From NCBI RefSeq assembly GCF_004570325.1, contig NZ_SPQO01000001.1:124001-188000 (forward strand): a stretch of 64,000 nucleotides of DNA. Direction: 5' to 3'. Shown in pieces: positions 51,558 to 61,000 of this stretch. The notes under the pieces were generated by a model that searched no databases, was not told the DNA's origin, and worked only from the letters and a program-made list of their open reading frames with translations. Position 1 is the first letter of the stretch. Every line of letters begins with the position of its first letter. A program made the translations under genes and the position numbers. The stretch comes from Mycobacterium sp. PS03-16. GTDB lineage: Bacteria; Actinomycetota; Actinomycetes; Mycobacteriales; Mycobacteriaceae.

Positions 51558-54500
51558 TCAGTCGTCGGACTCGGCAATCTGATGATCGAGATACTTTGTC
51601 ACTGAGGGATTTGCGATCGGATGTTTCGCGCCATCGGCTCCGTGAATTGTCCACCGCGACTTCGCCTGCTCGACGACGACTGTGTGTAATGCGTCGGTAC
51701 CGATGAGCATGCCGCGGGTGAAGAGGAGTCGGCCGTGTGTGCGTGCTTCCTGCCGTGTCGGTGGGCGTGTCGAGGTACACGCATGGCATAGGTAGAGCCC
51801 GCTGTAAGGCTCCTGGACGCATCGCTTACATATCGGAGCGGCGCAGCAATCGCATGCAACGATGCCATCAATGCAGAGGATGCAGCACTTACCGCCGCAG
51901 TATCCGCATTCGGCGTAGCTCAACCCGAAGTGACCTTCGCGGTCGATACCGCCGTACTCGAGCAGCTGCCTGGTCACCTGGTCGAACCTGCGAGCGTCGG
52001 TTTGCCCGGGAGCCAGAAGCATCTCGTACCGCCATTCGTGCCCGTCGTCGACGGTGACCATTTCCACGATGGAAGCACCGACATCGAGCCTCTGTCGACA
52101 ACCGTCGGTTTGAACAAGCCGCTGCAACTCGAGCCGCAGTTCGTGCGGAAGCACCTGAAGCTGAGGTGCCTTCACGTGAGCCTCAGGTAACCAGGCCGAT
52201 AGCGCATCGAGTGCGGCGCTCTCATATGACCGCGGTCCACGCGTGATGTTGCCACGCGGTGTCACGGCGAGCGACGTCCCTGCGGCGTTCGATATGCCGG
52301 AGAGCCGAATTCGGCGAGGATCGGTGAACACTCCGACTTCGTCTGCGTCGCCCAGATTCATGCTTCTTGAGAGCGCTGTTGCAGTGGGCGCCTGTTGAGA
52401 AGCTGTGACGACGTACCAGTCGACACCTGTGGGAGCACGAGTACCAAGCGCAATCAATGAGGCCATACTGACGAGCACTACATCGACACCGGGCACTTGG
52501 GAGAAGAGCCGGACCTGTGGAGTTGGTTGCCAAGCCTCCAATACCCACTGCGGTGTCGCCTCACCCTCACGAAAAGCCGTACTGGATTCCAGTTCCATGG
52601 TTCCGTCGATCTCGAGCTCACGAAGGCCCTCCGCGGTGACCGTGACATCCCGTCCGACACGGTTCCAGTGGAGGGCCAGATCGGCGGTCGTCGGCCGATC
52701 GAGAGCGGCCAGGCGCGGCCGGAGGTGGTTGGGGATTTCCCATGCAGGCGTGGGAAACCTGCCAAGGCTCGGGAACTGTTCAGCGACCGACGACGGGAGG
52801 TCGCCGTCGGCGTTGGGAACCGCTTGGGAAACCCTTCCGGAAGCGCCGAGTGCGGAGACCGCCCAAGTGGCGGTGAAGGCGCGCTCCGTGTGCACGACAA
52901 CTCGGCCTTCCGCGCGGGGCTCTTCGGGATCGAGTGGCTCGATTACCGGCACCACCTGCGTCCCGAATCGCAGGCTCGCTGACAGACGCAGCCGATACGC
53001 GGAGTCAACTTCTCTCCTGCCGAATGCAATCCAGCGGATCACGGTCCCATTGCGAACGGTCGCATGCTCGTAAGCGCCGCCGCGGTTGATCACCACGACG
53101 GAAGCGTCGTCGTCAGTACCCACAAGAAGCGTGGCGCCGTCGGTGACCAGTTCTGCCGGCAGCAACTCTCGCTGTTGCCCATTGACGGGCTCGAGCCGAT
53201 TACAAGCGGGACATAGGTCGCCTTCGCGACATGAGCCGCACATAATTCGCTCGCAGACGTCGCACGCTGCCACATTGGGATCGCGACCGCAGTCGGTGCA
53301 TGCATGGTCACCGCAAAGAAGGCACTGTGCCGTCGAGACGGCGTGCGTGCCCGCGAGGCAACGCGGGCAGGCAGCGCTCGAACAGCCCGGGCACGTGACC
53401 GATGCTTGCCGGCTCGTCGGGTCACAGGCGCGACAGGCCCAAGACTCACAAGCGGCGCAGAGCGCAGCCGTGCCGGCGGCGTAGAAGTGACCGTCTCGGC
53501 AGACGCCGAAGTCTGATTGGCGGATACCGATGTCGTCAGCTTTCGGCGTCAGCGGTTCGCCGTCGAAGGTCTGATAGGTGTGTTCCGCAGTTCCGTGGCC
53601 ACGCCAGGTCTCCGAAACCTCCAGCCCGTTGCAGAGCGCTGCAGTGAACGGCCGCTGCGTGCTGCCGATGATCAACGACGCCAGCTCGGGTGGGAGCGTC
53701 GAAACCCTTTGTGCTGCAGACCTATCCGGCGCAATCCCAAAAGCAGCCAGTGAGGCGCCGTCTGCCGGGACGATGTCGAAGTCGGAGTCGAGCTCGACGA
53801 GGTTGACGATCGGTTTGATTGATCGTTGAATGACCTCGCACTCAGAAGGGGTCGGGAATGCTCCGGTGATCGTGAGTACTTCGTCGGTGCGCTTCCCCAA
53901 TCGTCCACCGGGTGTCCCCGAAAACTTGAGGTAGTTGAAACACCCGAACTGTTCTGCGACTGAGAGGTCCTCCGGACATGCGACCCAGCTGCCGATCTGA
54001 TCGCTTTCGCGGTAGGCATCGATCTGAACAGCTTCATTCCTACGTGTCACCGTGATGCGGATATCCGCTAGTTTTGCATGTCCGAGCTGCGCATCGTCGA
54101 GCGAGTGATCACGCCACTGGATATCCGCGGTGGCAGTGTCGTGGATTCTTGGGGAACCATCATCGGCGACAACCGACACTTCTCGGACGAGTCGATCTTC
54201 CTCGAGTAAGACGTCGACGAAGGTGGAACGGCGGGTGACCACGAGTGCCGGACGTGGTGGTGGAGGAACTTCTGTCCGAAGCCTTTGAAGTACTGCGCCG
54301 AGATGGAGATCCTCTTCGCGGGTGACCGGAACGTGTTCATACGCGGGCACACCGTCGAATGCAGCGACATCCATCGAGGCGTCGTTGCCCTGTTCGACGG
54401 ACAGCTCTACCTCGATATCTTGTGTGCCCGCCAATCGCGCACGTGCGGTCTCGTTGAGCTCCGGTCGGCCGGTCAGGTCGCGCAGCCGCAATCCGCAGTC

Positions 54501-57500
54501 GAGCGGCAGGTCGTGCTGACGGGCATACGCACGCAAGCGGGCACGGTGCGGGTCGCCGGCGTCTGCGGCGCTGACCAGAACGAAAGACGAGGACGCGCCC
54601 GGTTTGATGAGGTCTGCAGCCCGTTCGCCAACCCGTAAGGTGCAACCGGCGTTGAGAGTCCACGCGACCGAGAACTCGTCGTCCAGCTCGGGCGCCCGCT
54701 GAGGCGACGCACAGAGACGGCACAACCCTCCCGTCTCACACCGGCATTCGCCACAGCTGGCGAGACCGCAGACGGCGCAGTCGGCGAAAACGGCGTCATC
54801 TCCGCAAGCCGAGCACAGATCGCGGTCGCATGAGCCGCAGTGTGAAGTCTCTGAGACGTCGACCCAATGCGCGCCGGAGCAAAGGGCGAGTACGTCGACC
54901 GGTTCCCCTGACGCGTCGCTTTCGACGATTGATGGCTCATCGGTGCCCCACTCGTAGGTCAGCATCGCCTCGTCACCACCTGGTCCTGCCCAAGTCTCTT
55001 CGACGAGCCAATCGTCTTCATCGAGCGTCACCGCAAGAACCTTCGCGCGAGCTCGTATATCGGGACGTCGGTCAAGACGACGTTCCTCCGAGCGAAGGGC
55101 TCGCCGTAGCCGCTCCCTGTCGTCTGGGTGCGCCTCGTAGATCTGGGCGCGGTATCCGCTGGTGATTCGCGCGAGTTCCTCAGCTTGTTGCGTCTCGACA
55201 CGCTTCGAGCGCTCGCGCCGGAGGGACTCGAGCTGACTGCTGGCGGCGCGTTCGAATTGCGCGATCACCTTCGTTGAGTTACCGAAGGCCGGCGGCAGCG
55301 ACTCACCGTCGTTCAAGGGTCGGCGTGGCAAGCGCTGGGGACTGTGGCCGTTGATGTCGGCAGTGATGAGGTGCTCGGTCGTCTCCGCTTCGCCAATGGT
55401 CGCTCGGAATGTTGCCTGCCCACTCCACGAGCCGGATGGCACCAGTCGGCGACGGACGAGACGAATGGTCGGTGAGTGCCGATACGGGGTCGGGCCGAGG
55501 TCATCGGGGACGATGGGTACGGTGGCGTGCATATCGCCGCGTACTCGCAGCAGACCCAATAGCTCGTCGAAAACCGGTGAGCCAACCGCGCACAATTCCG
55601 CGTCGGGATGATGCTCGAGCCCGAATCGGTCGAATGCGAGATGCATGAGTGTTCGGCCGCCGAGCTCTTGTTCGAACTCCTCACCCAATCTGGCGGTGAT
55701 GAAGGCGCCGTCGCCGTTACCGGTATCGTGCAGGATCGCGGCGTGTAGCGCATGGAGCACACTGCGGACCCAAGCTTGGACGCGACGTTGCCGCATCCGA
55801 GCACGCTCGGCGACCTCGGGTGCCAGATCGGTGCTGCCGGCCTTCGTGAGTCCCTTGCGGTGTTCGAACGCCGAGGTCATCCAGTTACTCAGCCCGCTGT
55901 CGGCGGCGATGAGCTCCGACGCCTTTTCCCGCGCGTGCACAAGTTCGGTACCCAGCTGGCCGAGCAGTCTGTCCATTTTGGTGTCGTTCTCGGCGAACAG
56001 TGCTTCGAGCACGCGCGTTTCGAAGCTGGCAGATTTCGATTCGTCCAATTCGCCAAGGATGGTCGTGACCTGCCCGAACAACAGCTCGAACATGCGGAGT
56101 TTCTCAGCCAGAAGTCGATAGACACTCTCGTCGATGGTTCGGCGCGCGTACAGGTTTGCGACGAAGACCTCGTCCTTCGGCTGCGTCAGGCGGTCGACAC
56201 GTCCGATGCGCTGCTCGATGCGCATGGGGTTCCACGGTAGGTCGTAATTGAGTACACAGTTGCAGAACTGGAGATTTTGTCCCTCGGCACCGGCGTCCGT
56301 AGAGATCATGATCGGGGCTTCACCCGATCTGAAAGCTGAGATCGTTGCGGCACGTTCACCCGCCGACATCGAGCCGTGAAACGAACGAGCCGTCAACCCT
56401 TCCAGTTCCATCCGTCGCAGCAGGCCGGTCACGGTGTCCGTGTGCTGGGTGAAGATCAGCACCCGGCCGTGCTCTCGCACCCAATCCCGCGTGATCTGAA
56501 GCGCTGTGTCCTCCCGGGCAGCGCTCTGGATGTCCATGGCGTGATGCCCGATTTCGAGGAGCACCTTCTGCACACGCGGGTTGGGATGGCGCTCCGCCAT
56601 CCGGAGGGCAGTCGTACCCATGGAGAACGGACTGGCGGTGAGCCGAAGTGCGAGGCTGCGCCGACGCATTGTGTCGCCGGAGTCTCGCATCACGTTGCGG
56701 AGCAGGTGTGTAGCCAGCGCATAGAGTTCGCGTTCCTGTGTGCCGAGGTCGACGGGGACGTCGACTGCTCGACGCACGACCCGGTCTACCCCGGCTTGCG
56801 CTCGGGTGGTCCGGATCATGACGCTGCTGATCAGCCGGCGGAGGGCAGCGGGGTCGTTGGGTGTCCGGGGATCGTAGGACCGCATGAACTGGCGTTTGAA
56901 GTCGCTGACCGACGTGAACGTGCCTGGACGGAGCAACTCGACAAGCCGGTAAAGCTCGAGGAGATCGTTCTGTACCGGAGTGGCGGTGAGGAAGAACGCG
57001 TAGCGGCACGCGGTCGTCAATGACGTGATGAGCTCTCGCGTCTTGCGGGCGCCCGCACCTGCCGCGCGGTGGGCCTCGTCAAGAATGACAATGTCCCACG
57101 GCCGTTCTGTGAGTTTTTCGGCGTTGCGACTACCGAGATGCAGGCTCAAGATGAGTTTGTCCTGCTGCTTGATCTCGGGGCCGCGAGCGGCGATGTCGAA
57201 GCTGAGATCGAATTTGTGACTCATCTCTTCACGCCACTGATCACGCAAAGGGGCGGGACACAGAATGAGAACCCGCTTGGCGAGTCCACGCAACGCCAGC
57301 TCTTTGACGGCCAGGCCGGCCTCGATGGTCTTCCCGAGACCTACCTCGTCGGCGAGGACCGCACGGCCGCGCAGGCGCGACAACGCATGACGCGCTACGG
57401 CTTCCTGGTGCGGCATGCGGTCGACATTCGCCACGTCGACCGCCAACAGCTCCTCGAAGTCGTCGAGCGTGGCCAATTCCTCGCCCTGGAGGCGGAGTTC

Positions 57501-58001
57501 GACCAACTCGAGCGGGTCGAAACCAGCGGCTTTGAGTTGTTCTTCCAACAGCACGCGAGCTTCTTTGAGGAAGCCGATCGTCCGGTGATCAGATCGATTT
57601 CCCCAGTCGTATTCGCTATCGGCATGGAACTGGCGGTCCACTGTGGCGCGTCGGCGTTTGGCTTTCGCCACGGTGGGTTTCAGAATCGGCGGCGGTGGCG
57701 TGACCGGAATGGTGACTTGGGCCGGTGTGCCGGGCGGGAGAAGCTGTAGGCGGTACACCTGATCGACAGGGCGGAGGCGTAAGAGACCGCCATCCTGCCC
57801 GTAGTCCTGTAGCCGCTCGGCGAGCATATCGCCGGTCAGATGACGGCTGCGACCGCTCCATTGAGCTCGGAACTGCTCGCCATCGAGTTCGACGGCGATG
57901 CTCGAGGAATGCTCTGGGAGGCTGAGTGCGGCGCATTCTCTTTCGGTGAGCGCCAACTCACCGGTCTCCAGCAATTGGTGGGTGATCCGCTTCTCGATCA
58001 T
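51558..58001 (-). CDS. Giant SNF2-family helicase with three cysteine-rich zinc-binding clusters
   Basis: A 2147-residue protein. Residues 1-100 form a small N-terminal domain. A SNF2/RapA-type helicase follows: MPHQEAVARHAL, Walker A ADEVGLGKTIEAGL (Lys224), DEAH at 308-311 (VILDEAHRAAG), FFLTATPVQNDLLELY, then the second lobe with IFTQHTDT, STDAGAEGQNLQFCN and IEQRIGRVDRLTQ (about 594-607). Residues about 900-985 are a charged coiled coil. Cysteine clusters with CxxC pairs lie at about 1041-1097, 1501-1600 and 2030-2075, separated by beta-rich regions of unknown fold. The clusters probably bind zinc and may contact DNA or partners. ATG 58001 overlaps the upstream helicase stop by four bases (ATGA). 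Far longer than typical bacterial SNF2 proteins. Confidence 0.88.
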   Translation of the reverse strand: MIEKRITHQLLETGELALTERECAALSLPEHSSSIAVELDGEQFRAQWSGRSRHLTGDMLAERLQDYGQDGGLLRLRPVDQVYRLQLLPPGTPAQVTIPVTPPPPILKPTVAKAKRRRATVDRQFHADSEYDWGNRSDHRTIGFLKEARVLLEEQLKAAGFDPLELVELRLQGEELATLDDFEELLAVDVANVDRMPHQEAVARHALSRLRGRAVLADEVGLGKTIEAGLAVKELALRGLAKRVLILCPAPLRDQWREEMSHKFDLSFDIAARGPEIKQQDKLILSLHLGSRNAEKLTERPWDIVILDEAHRAAGAGARKTRELITSLTTACRYAFFLTATPVQNDLLELYRLVELLRPGTFTSVSDFKRQFMRSYDPRTPNDPAALRRLISSVMIRTTRAQAGVDRVVRRAVDVPVDLGTQERELYALATHLLRNVMRDSGDTMRRRSLALRLTASPFSMGTTALRMAERHPNPRVQKVLLEIGHHAMDIQSAAREDTALQITRDWVREHGRVLIFTQHTDTVTGLLRRMELEGLTARSFHGSMSAGERAATISAFRSGEAPIMISTDAGAEGQNLQFCNCVLNYDLPWNPMRIEQRIGRVDRLTQPKDEVFVANLYARRTIDESVYRLLAEKLRMFELLFGQVTTILGELDESKSASFETRVLEALFAENDTKMDRLLGQLGTELVHAREKASELIAADSGLSNWMTSAFEHRKGLTKAGSTDLAPEVAERARMRQRRVQAWVRSVLHALHAAILHDTGNGDGAFITARLGEEFEQELGGRTLMHLAFDRFGLEHHPDAELCAVGSPVFDELLGLLRVRGDMHATVPIVPDDLGPTPYRHSPTIRLVRRRLVPSGSWSGQATFRATIGEAETTEHLITADINGHSPQRLPRRPLNDGESLPPAFGNSTKVIAQFERAASSQLESLRRERSKRVETQQAEELARITSGYRAQIYEAHPDDRERLRRALRSEERRLDRRPDIRARAKVLAVTLDEDDWLVEETWAGPGGDEAMLTYEWGTDEPSIVESDASGEPVDVLALCSGAHWVDVSETSHCGSCDRDLCSACGDDAVFADCAVCGLASCGECRCETGGLCRLCASPQRAPELDDEFSVAWTLNAGCTLRVGERAADLIKPGASSSFVLVSAADAGDPHRARLRAYARQHDLPLDCGLRLRDLTGRPELNETARARLAGTQDIEVELSVEQGNDASMDVAAFDGVPAYEHVPVTREEDLHLGAVLQRLRTEVPPPPRPALVVTRRSTFVDVLLEEDRLVREVSVVADDGSPRIHDTATADIQWRDHSLDDAQLGHAKLADIRITVTRRNEAVQIDAYRESDQIGSWVACPEDLSVAEQFGCFNYLKFSGTPGGRLGKRTDEVLTITGAFPTPSECEVIQRSIKPIVNLVELDSDFDIVPADGASLAAFGIAPDRSAAQRVSTLPPELASLIIGSTQRPFTAALCNGLEVSETWRGHGTAEHTYQTFDGEPLTPKADDIGIRQSDFGVCRDGHFYAAGTAALCAACESWACRACDPTSRQASVTCPGCSSAACPRCLAGTHAVSTAQCLLCGDHACTDCGRDPNVAACDVCERIMCGSCREGDLCPACNRLEPVNGQQRELLPAELVTDGATLLVGTDDDASVVVINRGGAYEHATVRNGTVIRWIAFGRREVDSAYRLRLSASLRFGTQVVPVIEPLDPEEPRAEGRVVVHTERAFTATWAVSALGASGRVSQAVPNADGDLPSSVAEQFPSLGRFPTPAWEIPNHLRPRLAALDRPTTADLALHWNRVGRDVTVTAEGLRELEIDGTMELESSTAFREGEATPQWVLEAWQPTPQVRLFSQVPGVDVVLVSMASLIALGTRAPTGVDWYVVTASQQAPTATALSRSMNLGDADEVGVFTDPRRIRLSGISNAAGTSLAVTPRGNITRGPRSYESAALDALSAWLPEAHVKAPQLQVLPHELRLELQRLVQTDGCRQRLDVGASIVEMVTVDDGHEWRYEMLLAPGQTDARRFDQVTRQLLEYGGIDREGHFGLSYAECGYCGGKCCILCIDGIVACDCCAAPICKRCVQEPYSGLYLCHACTSTRPPTRQEARTHGRLLFTRGMLIGTDALHTVVVEQAKSRWTIHGADGAKHPIANPSVTKYLDHQIAESDD

Positions 58002-61000
58002 TGCGGCTCCGATATACCAAGGATTTGCCCGCCGACAGGGGCGAGGACGAGCGATTGATAGGGAGTTCTGGAACGTTCACGTTCGATGGTGCGCCGCTCG
58101 ATCAGCCCGTTGGCGATGAGCTTCTCGACCGCCTCGTCCCAACGCTTCTCACCGTTACGGACGTGTCTCAGGGCGCCGAATTGCGGGCAGCTGAGCACTC
58201 CGGCACCAAGAGGCCTGCCTTCACCAAGTGAATCCCGACCTAGCACAGCGGCTTTGAGGCTCGCTTCGCCGTAGGATCCGCGTCGAAAGTTGGACGACCA
58301 CGCAACTGCTTGGAGAACGATCAACTCGGCGTTCACGAGCAGTTCGGGGTCTGGGACCATGTGGTCGGGCAGCGTCGCCCATGGCGCGGCCTGTCCGCTG
58401 CAGACATCGCACGCCTCGACGTCTCTGCTGTGGCAGTCCGTGACCACGTCACCGAAATGCTCTGCCACGACCGTTCGCCGGCAATGAGATGCATCTGTGG
58501 CGTAGTCGATCATTGCTCCGAGGCGGCGCTTCTGCCACCACTTCCATCGAAGCGACTCTTGCTCGAGTGCGGAGCGCGGTGCATTCCTGGTCTTGAGACG
58601 CACTCGGCGGAGGCGGCGGGAACTGGAGAAGGTGACCAGCCGATCGAGTGACCAGTTGATCAACTGCTGTTCGAGCTCATCGGGATCATAGCCTCGCTCG
58701 TCCTTGAGCTGCTGAAAATCGAGTTGGATGCGAACGTTTGGACGCGCACGGTGGGCCTTGTAGAACACCTCTCGAAAGAGGCGGCGCTCTTTTTCGTCTG
58801 CCGGCTCACGGAAACCGACGTCGACTGTTCCTCGTGCCGAGCAGTCCAGTCGCTGTTCGATGGCGTTGACCCGCTCGAGCTGAGCGAGATGAACATTGAT
58901 CTCGTCGTCGTCGATCCCGAGTTGCTCAGCCATCTCGTCGATGTCGAATACGCGGCAATCACCCCGTTCGGGGCATTTCCATAGCTTCTTGAGGAGGTGC
59001 TGGGTGATGTCGGCGTCAGCCTTGGTTCCGTGTGCGTCGATGAGCCGACGTCGCCGGGCGATGTCGGCGTTGGTGTACAGCAGCACGCATTCGCCGGTGA
59101 TGTCGCGCGCGCGTGCTGCTCGCCCGGATTCTTGGGCGTACCCGTCGAGGGAGTCGGGGAGGTCGTAGTGCAGAACCCACCCGATGTTCGGTTTGTTGAT
59201 GCCCATGCCGAACGCTTTGGTGGCGACGATGATTCGTGTAGTGTCGGAGTCGAAGTCTTCCTGCACAGCGTCGCGTTGTTCGGGAACCATGCCGGCGTGG
59301 TACGGCCTCGCTGCGTGACCTGCCCGCCGGAGGAGGGCGGCGATCTCCTCGGCCAGAGCGCGTTTGGAGACGTAGACGATGCCGGCCTTCTGACCTGACC
59401 ATGTGACAAATCGCAGCAATTCGCGTGCGCGTTCTCGCTCGTTGAGGCAGTTGATCACGCGGAAGCGGAGGTTGGGGCGGTCGCTGGGTTCGCGGATCGC
59501 CACTGGCTCACTCATGTCCAACGCGCCAATGATGTCCGTCTCGACTTCGTGAGTGGCGGTCGCGGTCAGGCCGGCGCGTGGCGGTCGCGATCCAAACGTG
59601 GCGACGGAAGCGGGAACCTGGCGGAACTCCGGGCGGAAGTCGTGCCCCCACACCGAAATGCAGTGCGCCTCATCGACGACGACGCGGTTCAAGTCCTGAC
59701 GGCCTAACGCGCCCCGCAGCACGGGATCCCGTGCCAGACGTTCGGGAGAGACGTACAGCAGGCGCACCTGACCATTGGCGGTGTCACGCAGGATTTCGGT
59801 CTGAACCACCCGTGATGTCGCGCCGGTGATGCCCTGGACTGGCCGGATGCCGCGCCGGCCGCGCAAATCGTTGACCTGGTCTTTGATCAGGGCGACCAGC
59901 GGCGAAACGACGACGGTGGCGCGGGCCTCGGGTGCGAGGAGTGCGGGGAGCTGAAAACACAGGGACTTGCCGAAGCCTGTGGGGAGGATGCCGACAACAT
60001 CTTTACCCTCGATGATCGCCCGCATGATGTCGAGCTGTTTGGGATGAAGTTCCTTGATGCCGAAAAGCACCTCCGCGGCTTCGATGAGTTTGGCGGTGGG
60101 GTCCTCGTCCTCGATGAGGCGGAGGCGTTCGAGGAGTTGAGTGACATCGTCGCGGCCAAACGAGATAGCACTGGAGAGGTCTGGCGGTGTGCCGGTGACG
60201 AATCCGATGGCCCGCGTCCAGGCGTCGTCACGATCGACTGCTTCGTGGATCACCGGACCTGGCAGCGAGCCGAGGATCACGCGTTGCGCTTGGGTCGGGG
60301 AGTGCAGACGGCGGTCGCACACGAGTGCTGCGCCCTTGTCGGTCTCGGATCGGATGAGTCGGCCAAAACCCTGGGTGAACAGCATGGCCGTCATCGGAAG
60401 GACGTAGTCGAGGAAGGGATCGCCGCCGCGCTCGGCGATCGCTCGCTGCCGCGCCGATACGAGCGGGTCGTCGGGGTGGGGATAGGGCGGCTTCTCGAGG
60501 AACAGGTAAGACAGCGTGTCACCGGGTGCGTCGAATCCCTCCCAGTACGACTTGAGTCCGTAGAGCACCGTGCCGAGTTCGGTGCGGAACCGGTGGGCGA
60601 TCTGGGATCGGCCAAGCTCGTCCTGGACGAGGAGTTCGACACCGCGAGCGGCGAGTTCGGCCGCCTTCACACGGACACCGTCCGCCACCGCCTCCATCCG
60701 CTTCCGGGCGGCGAAAAGTGTCAGAGCTTTGCCGCCGGAGATCGAGAGAAAGCCGGCCTGGTCGGCCGCCATCTCTTCGCAGAATTCCCGTTCGTTGACA
60801 GGAATCGGGATCGGTAGGTGGTTGGTCAGCACCACGACCGACTGTTCTTCGTAGTTAAACGGGGAGGCGAGCCGAAGTGCCCGGAACGCGTCATCATCGG
60901 GGTCCGGGTCGATTCGAATACCCAACCGGGAGGCGATGTAGTCAAACCGGTGCTCGACCGTCAACGTCGCGGAGCACAACACTGTGGAGTGCGTCCGGTC

